Below, in pieces: positions 1 through 10,287 of a stretch of 64,000 bases of DNA. The stretch covers positions 11,460,571 through 11,524,570 of the forward strand of contig CM055092.1 of NCBI GenBank assembly GCA_029204225.1. Direction: 5' to 3'. This DNA comes from Diphasiastrum complanatum. Its lineage: Eukaryota; Streptophyta; Lycopodiopsida; Lycopodiales; Lycopodiaceae. The notes below the pieces were generated by a model that was not told where the DNA came from, ran no database searches, and saw only the letters and a list, made by a program, of their open reading frames with translations. A program made the position numbers and the translations under genes. Each line of letters starts with the position of its first letter. Positions within the stretch are counted from its first letter, which is position 1.

Positions 1-2
1 GC

Positions 3-644
3 TGTGAAAAATACAGATCCTAAGTGGATCTAAACTCCAAGATCATTGGCTTGAATGCTTGCACTCCAAACTACATAGCTAGGAATTTGCAACACATTCT
101 ATGCTACCTAGAATGCAAAGAACTTGATCAAAAAGCATTTATCACAAATGGAAACTTCCATAAACATCAAGTGCGGCCCAAAATAGCATTATACAGTCCA
201 TAATACATCAGCCTACCACTTTTGGAAAGCACTAAGATCATACACACAAAGCTTGAACTCATCACTACACAATGCCAACAATGGAAGGAGAACCCAATAG
301 AAAAATCTCTCATTAAGCAAATGAATACAATGGATCTGCTCCAACCTGTTTCTCCACGGCCTACCTGCTATATAGCTGAGAGAGATGACTCTCTCTCCTC
401 TCTCTAGACCCTCCTTACCTAAAATATGCCTATATAGGTAAAATTGGCATATATGTCCAAATACATGAAAATGGACTCATTTTCGAAGGTCTTGAAGTTT
501 GACACTTCTTCATACTGAAAAAATACACTTACTAAAAATATCTAGACCTGTTTCACACGTGTGAAAAGTCAGATCCTAAACTATGTGCCATTTTTTAGCA
601 ATTTTGGCCTAAAACTAGACAAGGAAATGTTGACAATTTTCACA
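3..644 (-). repeat. 3' LTR of the gag-only element
   Basis: About 642 bp, nearly identical to 4910-5556 apart from a handful of single-base indels, so the element is young. It starts TGTGAAAATTG and ends TTTTTCACA on the minus strand. It carries a TATA-like stretch (about 422-440) followed by a GA-rich segment (about 380-410), a plausible retroelement promoter and transcript start. Confidence 0.88.
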
Positions 645-2924
645 CTCCCTCTTCAACTTAACTTGCTAGTTTTACAACACTACTTTGTTCCAACTTAAGA
701 ATGATCTCCATCATCAGAATAGATCTCTTCTCAAGGATCCTAATATGTACATAATTGATATAGATAATAGTGTCCATATAGGATGCTTCACTATTTCTTA
801 CATCAATTTTACATAGAATCATAAAAATGGTACATGTAAAAACATAGAATCTCAATTAATGAATTCCTCCATGTATCCATCTCTGGTTTCTCTGTAAAAT
901 AGCAGCAAACAAGTTGTAAATGAAAGTGATCAACAAGTGTTTGCATGCCTCCTCCACATTTCACTATACATATAGTGAATGCAACATGTATCTCCATGAA
1001 TGAACTTCCATCACCACCTTGCCTTTGTAGATCTTCAATCCATGAAAGCCTTTGAGTGAATGAATGCCAAAAAGATGTGTTCCCTACTCCATTTGAATGA
1101 CCAAAACCTGAACTTGAAATACTTGAAGTACCTCCACAAGATTTGCACACAACGCTTGATCCTACAATGTCAACAAGTTGCCAATTTGCCAACACTAGAA
1201 TACTAGATCTTGAACTTTGTTCAAAAGAAAACATATTGACCACTTCAATCCTTTCAAGATCTGAATGAATTCATGTACTTGATCATACAAACCAGCAATG
1301 ATAACTATTCCATCTCCAAGATCCAAAGGATGCAAAACTATGGAACTAGTTTTATTGAAATTTGACAATTTCAACACATTGACATAACAATGTTCATACA
1401 TGAGATTAGGCAAGTGAGGTAGAGTAAGAAGACACTTCCTTGCAGCTCCAAAGACCTTACTTGAACCTTCAAGAACCTGTAAAAACAGATCCAAAATGCC
1501 TTGACCATTTGTCTCTTCTTTGATGCTTTTCACTAGCTTCGAATTGCCACTTGTCTCTTGGTGTTGATGAAGCAATCCAAGATCAACCTCTTGATCTTCC
1601 AATAAGACATCAAAGATCTTGCATATGTGAACATCTTCAGATCTGAAACTCTGAAGATACTCCCTCTAAAACACATGATTAAGATCCCACAAATCTCATC
1701 AATGCTCAAATTTGACCCTTCACTATAGTTAGTGAAAACAATGCCACCATCATAAACCAAAAGATAGATTCCAACATTTCCATTTAACATGAAGTAGAGT
1801 AGGTGAAGATGAGTATCAAACCTAATCAAAACAGCCCTCTTTCATAAACAAACCTCAATAAGCTCACCAATGATATCTCCCTTGCCTTGAAGAAGTTGCC
1901 ACTTGAGTTGCTCCATGTAGTCTTCTTCAACCAACCTTTTGCCATCTTGACCATGAATGAACAATCCACCACAATCATAGAATGCTTTGAGTTGATGAAG
2001 AGATGTTAGATCCATGCTTTGGATCTTCCCAAGAACCACTCTTCCATTGCCCTTTCCTTCACAAGACTCCCTCTTAATGCTAGCACCACAAAAGTTAGTA
2101 AACCTCCCTCTTGATAGTTGCACCATAAGAAGTAGAAGACTCTTGAATATTAGAAGCCAAGAAAAGAATCCTTAGGTACCTTCAACATAAGAGTGATTGA
2201 AGTACTCTCTCTTTCAAACATGAACATCTACTCAATGATTTAGGTAATGAGTCATATGATAATGATTCTTCCTCACTATCGTTCATAAAAAACATCATTC
2301 AAAGTACATCCTACTTTGAACACTTCAACATACTTCTCTTCCTTTTGACTTGTGATCTCCCTCACCAAGTCTCCATGATAGAAACCTTTGATCTACTCTT
2401 TTTATGAAGAAATGTGACACCACTTGTTGCACAATGACTTTATCACAAAAAGATGTAAAAGAACCATTTCCTTCAAGCATGCTCAAAGCACCATCATCTT
2501 TTCCCCCATGATTACATACATCAATATGAAAAGAATTAGAAGAACAACCATCTTCTTGCAAAGAATGACACTTAGCATCTCCATCTTTTTCCATATGAAC
2601 AAACAAGTCATTAGCAACAATCACTTCCAAAGAAGAATCTTCATCAACTCTCCATTGATGAAGTTAGCTCCTTCCTTACCTTTTCCATTTTTGCACTTGC
2701 CATCTAGCACCATTGAAGAACCACCAAGCCTTGGAAGTCCATGAGTAGAAGAGTACAAACATGATGCTAATTTAGCTCCACATGACTCCATATGACTAGT
2801 AGGTAACACTAGTGCATCTTCAAGATCCAATGGATCCAAAAAATTGACCATAGATTCACCAAAGCTTGCCAAGTTAGCACAACAATTATCATCTCCAAGA
2901 AGTACATTAGATCTCAACCTAGAT
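645..2924 (-). other. Internal region of gag-only element, no pol domains
   Basis: About 2.3 kb between gag and the 3' LTR, where copia protease, integrase, RT and RNase H would normally lie. Minus-strand open frames of 65-145 codons follow one another in shifting frames (for example 809-1243, 1195-1602, 1842-2126, 2325-2630, 2621-2959), but none shows a D[ST]G, integrase DDE, YVDD or RNase H motif. It is either decayed coding sequence from a captured or foreign gene, or filler needed for element length. I recognise no protein in it. Confidence 0.6.
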
Positions 2925-3735
2925 CTAGCATTTTGTTTTCTTATGGCATTCATTTGCAAAATGTCCTTTTATCCCACAATAAAAGCACTTGAACTTTGAC
3001 TTATTGTTCTTAGTAGAAGAGGAAGAGGAAGAGTGATCATCATGATCAAAGTTACCACCTTTGGACCATTTCCCTTTGCCTTTACTTTGCCCTTGAATTT
3101 TGCCTTTTGTGAAGAAAGCCTCTTCACCTCCACCTTGCAAGGATGCACCATCAAGCTTTGATTGCAACCTATGTCTTCAGCAATAAGATTTCTTGCAAGT
3201 CAACCACACTTGGCAAGACTCTTTGAATGGCAAAACTTTGCACAAGGTTAGCATGTTCATTTAGCAAACCATTCAACATAACTTGGACTATTTCACCATC
3301 TTTTATGTTCTCATCAATGCATGCTAAATCATCACTTAGGGACTTAACTCTCAAGATAAATGCATGAGCACTTTCACCCTCTCTTTGCCTACTAGAAAAT
3401 ATTTGTCTCCTTAGGGTCAATACCCTAGATGTGGACTTTGATTCAAAGAGCTTCTTTAAGGCATTCCATGCCTCACTTGCACTTTGACACTTTCCAACTT
3501 CCTTGAGAAGTTCATTTGTAACATTCATTTTAATGATATGAAGAGCCCTTTTGGCCTTCTTATCAAACCTTTGTTGCTCTTGAAGTGTGAGAGGTCTCTC
3601 TTCAATTTCTGCAACTATGTCCATGAGTTCATTCAACTCAAGTAAGGACTCCATCCTCACTTTCCAAGTAGAGTAGTAGTTTGATGACCTCAACCTTTCA
3701 CTAGACTCTAGCATGATCCCACCATTGGAAGCCAT
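2925..3735 (-). pseudogene. gag: Ty1/copia gag with zinc knuckle, one frameshift
   Basis: Nucleocapsid/capsid protein that packages element RNA in cytoplasmic virus-like particles. The start is the ATG at 3735 (MASNGG...). An upstream extension in the same frame lacks an ATG. The N-terminal 190 residues are a UBN2/DUF4219-type gag: near residue 20 NYYSTWKVRMES, then AWNALKKLFES, then LRRQIFSS and FILRVKSLSDDL. The frame closes near 3169. The remainder, a lysine/glycine-rich linker and the knuckle CFYCGIKGHFANEC (CX2CX4HX4C), continues in another frame, so one small indel separates the halves. The N-terminal part aligns along its length with the gag at 27004-27492. If the shift is real, the element would need Gag supplied in trans as well. 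Confidence 0.82.
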
Positions 3736-4897
3736 GATTCTAATGTTTCTCTCAACTTTTAGGTTTTGTCCTAAAGCACTTAGCACTCACTTTTCTCTCA
3801 ACAAATGATATATAAAGAGATCTATGAAGATTTAGGACCCTAAAACACTTCTATCTTGAACCTAGATGGTTTCCAAGCATAGAAAGGAAGATTGAAACAC
3901 ATGCAACACTTTGCACACACTAAGAAGGATTACAAAATCAAACCAACCTGAACACACTCTTGCTTAAGCTCTCAAACTTTCCAGCAAGTGACCAAATCAA
4001 GTTATGGTGTGAAGAGTTACTTGCATTCTTAGAAAATACCCAAAACTAGGATGCCAAGATTACCTAGTAATGAACAAACTTGATCAACATATGATCAACA
4101 CACTAAGATATTGATTCAACCTGTAAAACCACATGTAAACCACACTTCTAAAAGTTTATAAACTCCAGCAAGTGATAAATACAAGATTTAGAGGTGAATG
4201 AATGAGCACACTTAGTGAATCACAAGACTAGCTTCACTATCTTGTCAAATCTTGGTGTTTAGATGTAGATCTAAGATCACTTCACATGAGAATGTTCCTC
4301 AACCTGTTAAGAACCTGAAAACACACTTGCATAATGGTTAACACCTTCCAGCAAATGCTCCAATCAAATTACATAAGGAGAGTTACTTACATGCTCAACA
4401 AAGTACACCAAAAATTATGCCAAAATTGATGACAATCTTTACAATATGCTCTTCACAATGGAGCTTGCAATATGTTTCACCCAAAAAGGGGATCTTTCAT
4501 CCAAATGAGAGCTTTGCTCAGCCTTTAGGAGAATTACAACTCACTCAAAAAGAGCATTTGGTCATCCACTTAAGGAGAAGTTTCATCCACTTAAGGAGAG
4601 TGTTCATCCAAGAATGGAGATTGTCAACAATAGGATTGAAAAGAACTTTGTTAGTATTGAATATGCACAAGCCTCACAATCACAAATGATTAGGTGTTAT
4701 GATCTGATCCAAAATAGTTTCTTTTCAGCCTCTGATCTTCAATAGACCTGAAATATGCTTTTGATCCACAAGTTCAACTCACAAAACAAAGGTTAGTAAG
4801 ATTTGATCAACAAAGCAATGCAAAATCATGCTAGAACTTGATCAAACATCCAAATATCACCAAAAATGGAATACTTACTGTAAATAGAAGCCAACCA

Positions 4898-4909
4898 GCT
4901 CTGATACCA
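4898..4909 (-). promoter_or_regulatory. Primer-binding site, tRNA-iMet
   Basis: Minus strand reads TGGTATCAGAGC immediately inside the 5' LTR. This is complementary to the 3' end of plant initiator tRNA-Met, the usual primer of plant copia elements. Confidence 0.9.
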
Positions 4910-5556
4910 TGTGAAAAATACAGATCCTAAGTGGATCTAAACTCCAAGATCATTGGCTTGAATGCTTGCACTCCAAACTACATAAGCTAGGAATTGGCAA
5001 CACATTCTATGCTACCTAGAATGCAAAGAACTTGATCAAAAAGCATTTATCACAAATGGAAACTTCCATAAACATCAAGTGCGGCCCAAAATAGCATTAT
5101 ACAGTCCATAATACATCAGCCTACCACTTTTGGAAAGCACCTAAGATCATACACACAAAGCTTGAACTCATCACTACACAATGCCAACAATGGAAGGAGA
5201 ACCCAATAGAAAAATCTCTCATTAAGCAAATGAATACAATGGATCTGCTCCAACCTGTTTCTCCACGGCCTAACCTGCTATATATAGCTGAGAGAGATGA
5301 CTCTCTCTCCTCTCTCTAGACCCTCCTTACCTAAAATATGCCCTATATAGGTAAAATTGGCATATATGTCCAAAATACATGAAAATGGACTCATTTCGAA
5401 GGTCTTGAAGTTTGACACTTCTTCATACTGAAAAAATACACTTACTAAAAATATCTAGACCTGTTTCACACGTGTGAAAAGTCAGATCCTAAACTATGTG
5501 CCATTTTTAGCAATTTTGGCCTAAAACTAGACAAGGAAATGTTGACAATTTTCACA
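4910..5556 (-). repeat. 5' LTR of the gag-only element
   Basis: 647 bp, partner of 3-644, with the same TG...CA ends. Its outer edge (5556/5557) falls inside a hAT-like reading frame, which marks the insertion point. Confidence 0.88.
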
Positions 5557-5561
5557 GAGGC

Positions 5562-6653
5562 TCCATCTCTCTAGACAAGGACTCGACCCAATCCCTCAGC
5601 ATGTGTGTGCGAACAACCTCTGAACTAGGGGACTCTCCAGCTAGGGCTGACAGACTGTGCAAGGCGGAAGGCCCTTCTGAAGGGCTCAGAGTCGGTGATG
5701 GCAAAGGGCAGGTTCAGCTCGTAAATCAGACTGGCCACGGCCTGTGTGGCCTCTTTGTCCATGTGCGGCTGATGCGCGCCGCGAATGGTCTGCTGCACGA
5801 GGGCTCTCCCTGGTGGGCGACGGGTGGTGGACCTCCAGCACGGTGCACCAACCGTGACGGGAATGGACGATGACGCGACAGGCTGGGCACTGGTGGATGC
5901 ATCGGCTGTAGACGTGGAATGGGGAGAGTGGGATGCACTGGCAGGGATGGGTGCAACAGCATAGGTGGGGTGCACTGGTGGAGGGGCAACATCTGGCATG
6001 GGATACGAAAACTGCTGGCTGAGGAGGTCATCCGGATGGGAAGGGAAGGAAGAAGGGATCTCTTCCACATCCTCGAAGGCCCGCCCAGTAGCATCCTGGG
6101 CCTGCTCGGGTGGCGAAGAGTCCATGAGAAAGTCGTAGACTGGTGGAGTGCGAGCAACAGTGGATGGTGGTGGAACCGCAGTGGCAACTGGCGGACGCGA
6201 TGGGACGTGATCCACCGGAATCTGAGCAGATGGGGTTGCGTGAGGCAGAACTGTCTGAGGGGCAAAGGGACCGGAGGAGGATGCACTCCCTCTCCTCGTG
6301 CGTGCCAGCCAAGCAGGCAGCAACTCTGGGTTAGCCACATAAGGAGCGGTGCAAAATCGGAGAATGCCCTCCGAAATGGTGTTCTCCCCTGCCACGAGCC
6401 GCGACCCGTAGGTGTCCAGTAGTCGCTGCCTGTCGGGGACGGTCATGCTGCCACAAGGGGCAGCATTCAAGGTGGCACCATTTTTGGCGCGTGCACCGAG
6501 CAGATGGCCTTTAAGGCGAGTGAGGGATGTAGCAAACTCGACGAGACAGTATCGGCAGCGCACGATCTTCTCACCGGTTTTGTTGGCCTTGTCGGCAACC
6601 CGCCTGACAATGTCTACCTCGTCCCACAGACCAGAAAGGTCGGATTGCACCAT
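5562..6653 (-). pseudogene. hAT-like transposase N-terminal part (BED zinc finger), broken
   Basis: Seen: an open frame from the ATG at 6653 (MVQSDL...). It encodes a BED-type finger, CRYC followed by RLKGHLLG and a later Cys (APCGSM), a proline/serine-rich linker of about 180 residues, and then a segment like the region after BED in hAT transposases (LIYELNLPFAITDSEPFRRAF). The frame stops at 5625, but another frame continues the expected PS-x-x-x-VR pattern up to the LTR boundary at 5557, so a 1-2 base indel plus the LTR insertion breaks the gene. The catalytic hAT core and C-terminal dimerisation domain are absent and would lie left of the window. GC is far higher than in the neighbours. 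Known: hAT transposases move DNA by cut-and-paste. A domesticated BED protein is possible, but the breaks argue against function. Confidence 0.7.
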
Positions 6654-6904
6654 TGCAGATGAAATGAGGGATGGATTGCTGGAAAGAAAACAACAGGGTT
6701 CACTGTTGGAGAGACGCTGAAAATGGGCGAATGCAGGGCAAAGGAAATCAGATGCAAGGCAGGGCGTTGCATGGCAATGGGCGACGCAAAGAATCAAAGG
6801 CAGGCAGGAAAAACCAGCAGCCATGGCAGGGCGGAGAGGGCGCAAAAAATTTCAGAGGAAACGCGAGGGGGCCGGGTAGGTTTAGGTAAAAAATTTTTTT
6901 AAAA

Positions 6905-7002
6905 ATATTAAATAATAAAAATATTATTATATTGTGGTACCGCGGTACCCATATGGTCCCGCGGTACCAGGATCCGCGGTACCCAGTACCGCGGGACCTA
7001 TG

Positions 7003-7033
<31 letters not shown>

Positions 7034-7150
7034 ATATATATATATCATAGTACCTCGTGGTACCGCTGGTATGGTACCGCCGGTACCATATCAGTGGTAC
7101 CGCCGGTACGGTTACCGCCCTGGGATCCGCGGGTACCAAGGCGGTACCAT
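6905..7150. repeat. GGTACC palindrome array with (TA)n core, copy 1
   Basis: Repeated GGTACC/GGTCCC/GCGGTACC motifs surround an alternating (TA)n block (about 6994-7045), with runs of A and T outside. Many sub-units are perfect palindromes (GGTACCGCGGTACC). It sits just upstream of the hAT-like reading frame, and a related array lies at the equivalent place beside the second hAT copy. It could form hairpins or cruciforms. Confidence 0.8.
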
Positions 7151-7298
7151 TTTTTATATTTTTTTTATTTTTTTAATATATTTTTAATAATTTTTTTTTG
7201 CATATTAACTACCAAAAAAGGACAAAAAAAAGTAAAAAAAGGGGGTTTTGGGTGTAAAAAAAGAGGGTACAGTGCATGATGCAGGGGACTGTTGCAGT
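7151..7298. other. A/T homopolymer-rich spacer
   Basis: T-rich then A-rich low-complexity DNA after the first GGTACC array. No coding signal. Confidence 0.6.
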
Positions 7299-7480
7299 GG
7301 CACATGGGCACTGCGAGTGAGCAGACCGAGGGGCCAATGGGAGACCAACACAGGGGGGTAGCATCACATGGGGGCAAGTACAGAGGCACATGGGCATTGT
7401 GGGTGAGCAGTCCATGGGCCCAATGGGAGACCAACACAGGGGGGAGCATCACATGGGAGCAGGTACAGAGGCACATGGAG
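7299..7480. repeat. Tandem repeat, ~86-bp unit, two copies plus
   Basis: Units start GGCACATGGGCA at 7299 and 7385, with a third partial start at 7470. Both full units contain CCAATGGGAGACCAACACAG and GCATCACATGGG. They differ by a few substitutions and single-base indels. Confidence 0.8.
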
Positions 7481-7698
7481 ATTTGATGGGGATCCACATG
7501 GCCGATCAGGCTGTGGGGATAAATAGGCACTCACAATGCCATTGTGGTTGGCATTTTCAGAGGCTGTGAGAGAGCTAGTGATAGACAGTGAGAGAGCAAG
7601 CGAGAGCCAGTGACAGGCTGTGAGAGGCTGTTTGAGAGCCAGGGTGCTGTGAGAGGGTGTTCAAGGACCAGGGTGCTGTGAGGAGAAGGTCGATCGAG

Positions 7699-7968
7699 AT
7701 GGCAGAGCGCATACCACCGAAGCCCGAGGGCGAAGCCAGGAGGAAGCTTGAGGAAGATATCCGAAGGCACAACGAAAGGCATCGGAAGCAAGAGGCAGAT
7801 ATCCGAGAGATGCTGCGACAAACTCGACAGAGAAATCCGGAACCGGAGCCACCCGCCCCCGCTGTGGGTCCTGTCCCCGCTGTCGAGCTGGATCTGGATG
7901 AGCAGATCGGAATGAAATTCACACGACGGCAACTCATCATGGTCAGGGAAAGGGCGGCCAGACGTCGG
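7699..7968 (+). CDS. Unrecognised charged protein fragment fused to hAT debris
   Basis: Open frame from an ATG in fair context (CGAGATGG). It encodes about 90 residues rich in Arg/Glu/Lys (EGEARRKLEED, RRHNERHRKQEADIREMLRQ), consistent with a helical, possibly coiled-coil segment, then a Pro/Val-rich stretch and an Arg-rich end. At about 7969 the sequence switches abruptly to the second hAT copy (homologous to 6429 onward, but antisense), so the frame beyond that point is chimeric. The preceding 140 bases are a GAGAG/GCTGTGAGAG-rich imperfect repeat. No family is recognised. It may be the first exon of a transposon-borne gene. A real cellular product is doubtful. Confidence 0.3.
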
Positions 7969-8470
7969 GCCTGTCAGGGACGGTCATGCTGCCACAAGGG
8001 GCAGCATTCAAGGTGGTACCATTTTTGGCGCGTGCACCGAGCAATGGCCTTTAAGGCGAGTGAGGGATGCAGCAAACTCGACGAGGACAGTATCGGCAGC
8101 GCACGATCTTTTGACCAGTCTTGTTGGCCTTGTCGGCAACCCGCCTGACAATGTCTACCTCATCCCACAGACCGAAAAGGTCGGATTGCACCATTGCGAT
8201 GGAGAAAACTAAGGACAAAATGCAGATGAAGCGAAAGCTGCAAGGATGGAACGCTGGAAAAAAAACAGCAAGGTACACTGTGTGAGAGACGCTGAAAATG
8301 GGCGAAGACAGGGCGAAGCAAGTCAGATGCAAGGCAGGGCAATGCGTGGGCGAAGGGCGACACAAGGAATCGAAGGTAGGCAGGCGGAAACAGTAGTGAT
8401 GGCAGGGCGGAGGAGGGTGCAAAAACATTTCTGATGAAATGCGAGGGGGGCGGGTAGTTTAGGTTAAAAA
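7969..8470 (-). pseudogene. Second, partial copy of the hAT-like exon
   Basis: Homologous at roughly 90% (by eye) to 6429-6905. It again has an ATG (8194) followed by MVQSDLFGLWDEVD and the CRYC half of the BED finger, but the frame then shifts and breaks off at about 7969 where it joins unrelated sequence. Together with the GGTACC array next to it, this marks a duplicated transposon end. Confidence 0.75.
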
Positions 8471-8584
8471 AAATTAAAAAAAGTATTAAATAATAAATAA
8501 TATATTATATTATGGTTACCGCGGTACCAACATGGTACCGCGGTACCAGTACGGTCCCGCGGCACCCAGTACCCGGGACCTATG

Positions 8585-8639
<55 letters not shown>

Positions 8640-8715
8640 TGTGGTACCGCGGTACCAGTACGGTCCCGCGGTACCGGGATCCACGGTACCCAGTACCGCG
8701 GGACCTATGGTTAGA
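8471..8715. repeat. GGTACC palindrome array with (TA)n core, copy 2
   Basis: Same design as 6905-7150: GGTACCGCGGTACC and GTACGGTCCCGCGG motifs on both sides of an uninterrupted-looking (TA)n block (about 8582-8638). Here the two flanks are largely direct repeats of each other (GGTACCAGTACGGTCCCGCG on both sides, ending GGGACCTATG). Confidence 0.8.
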
Positions 8716-10053
8716 GTTATGCAAAGTACTCCATACCCTACTTTGTTGGTTGAAGAAAATGTATTCCCTTTGCAACCAAATTGCTTTCATGGAGACAATC
8801 AAATACTTGCAAAAGTGGAGTCCTTAGATGATAATAGGCCTTCAAAGGCATTTATTCAATGTTTGATGCTCCCTTGAAGACTTAACAATGAGTGGTGGAT
8901 GGACATAGTCAAACAACTCACCTTTTAGCAAATTCAGCATAATGAGTGGCCCAAGTCTCCAAATATCAAATCCTTTGTGCTGAAATGATTTGTCAACTGT
9001 TTTTGGAAAGAACACTTAAAGTGCAAAATACAATATGATAAGGAATCTCTCAATCCAACAATCGGTAGTTCTACACAAAGACATATAGAAGCAGACAATC
9101 CTATGAACAAAAAGAAAGGGTCCAACATTTTTTTGGCGCCATTGCCGAGGAGACGATGCTAAGCTACTGTTTAGAAAGCGTTCTTGATAATACTTCTACT
9201 AGTAGGACACACAAGGTTGAACCACAACGAAGGCCCTGAAATGATAGACTCCAATGTATCGCGATGTATCTTGAATTCTCATATTGAAGAAGCGCAATGC
9301 AGAGAATTCTCTAAAAATAGTCAGCATGCATTTAGTAAAATTTTGCATTGATAAACAATGATGCCCTTTGTTCTAATGTTCGAATGCTCCACTTTGGAAT
9401 GCCAAACATACATCATCCCAACAAGATCAATAAAAGCTGCTAAATCTTTATCTGAAAAGCATCACTTCCAACTTCTAAGAAGCTTAATCCCAAATAAGGT
9501 GTTGCAAGAAGTCAAAAATGTAGTAAAATGAGATTAACCACATCTTGCAAATGAAATTAAGCAGCTAAAGTTAGCGACAGTATTCAAAAACTCAAAAGGC
9601 CCCTTCCTATACTAGCTGTCCTTCAAAATCTTCCTTATTCTAAGATTCAGAGACATACTGTGCTTTTTGAGGAATATAGGCCACATAATCCAGTATCGTA
9701 AGCTAAGCTCATCTTGGAACTCGACAAGGACTCATAACGCACATATCACTTTTTTCATTGCTTCCATGAAAAATATAGAAGACCAAGCAACACCTCAACA
9801 CCTGCTCCTCACTCTGAAAGCTCAGCAAATTGATCAAAGTGACACTAGCTAATCCTTCTAGTATTTAGGTCCATTTGGCTAAGTATCCAAAAGATTATCT
9901 TTTCCACATTTCATGTATGATCAAAAAGACTGAATGAAAGGTAAGATCCACAAAATTGGTGTTAATAGCATCTATACGAATCTTAGTTGTCAAAATTTTG
10001 ATAAGCCATGGATATCAACAAATCTCATGAAAGTAATGTCATGAAATGCTTAC
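8716..10053. other. HGO intron 2 (part), degenerate repeat DNA
   Basis: Lies between the transposon block and HGO exon 2. A plus-strand stretch at about 8736-9125 looks like decayed coding sequence with several stops. No HGO exon 3 was found on the minus strand here. Confidence 0.5.
9134..9151 (+). promoter_or_regulatory. Possible fossil gypsy primer-binding site
   Basis: TGGCGCCATTGCCGAGGA resembles the tRNA-derived primer site TGGCGCCGTTGCCGGGGA found in many plant Ty3/gypsy elements, with two mismatches. No flanking LTR could be proved. Confidence 0.3.
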
Positions 10054-10287
10054 ATGTGAATTGCATAGCCGTGCCGAACAAAACAGCTACCAGCTCCACA
10101 TATGGTAAACAGCCCATCAATAAAATCAGTGCGTGCTTTTGAGATATCAACCGGCTTCCAACGAAGTTGCGTAGGAGTTGTTACACACCCTTTTTCATTA
10201 CTGAAATCACCAACTAGATGCTCATGTAGCGGTTGTCGTGGATAAAAAGGTTCGTGTGTAACAGAGGGTTTGATCCGGTAAAACCAA
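10054..10287 (-). CDS. HGO: Homogentisate 1,2-dioxygenase, exon 2
   Basis: Read by eye on the minus strand, in a frame without a usable start codon. 234 bp, beginning after TATAG at 10288 (acceptor) and ending before GTAAGC (donor, 10053). The encoded segment has W-F-Y-R-I-K-P-S-V-T-H-E-P-F, then PTQLRWKP, DFIDGLFTICGAGS and RHGYAIHM, which is the N-terminal jelly-roll domain of HGO. The junction with exon 1 restores an AG|T serine codon (NQR-S-W), exactly as in the plant family. Known role: Fe(II) enzyme (EC 1.13.11.5) opening homogentisate to 4-maleylacetoacetate in tyrosine catabolism, competing with tocopherol and plastoquinone synthesis for substrate. The iron-binding His/Glu residues are in C-terminal exons, not in this window. 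The exon ends in phase 2, so ATG TA(C/T) would be completed by exon 3. Confidence 0.92.

Larger units (their letters stand above)
3..5556 (-). mobile_element. Gag-only LTR retrotransposon (TR-GAG type, Ty1/copia-like)
   Basis: Seen: two near-identical terminal repeats (3-644 and 4910-5556), each TG...CA on the minus strand. A tRNA-iMet primer-binding site lies beside the right LTR, and a purine-rich tract lies beside the left one (about 645-660; GAAGAGGGAG on the minus strand). Between them is one recognisable domain, a copia-type gag with a zinc knuckle. No protease, integrase, reverse transcriptase or RNase H is visible. Known: terminal-repeat elements carrying only gag (TR-GAG) are non-autonomous and use the enzymes of relatives. 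The base order GC before position 3 and GAGGC after 5556 fits a 5-bp target duplication whose first three bases lie outside the window. The gag resembles that of the copia element at 25460-31777, a possible helper lineage. Confidence 0.85.

Noticed and set aside
5726-6422. Other-frame open readings over the hAT-like exon
   Set aside because: High GC makes all frames open; only the frame with the BED finger has family features.
8716-10053. Search for HGO exon 3
   Set aside because: No minus-strand frame continuing the family sequence after RHGYAIHM could be read; exon 3 is presumed to lie outside the window.
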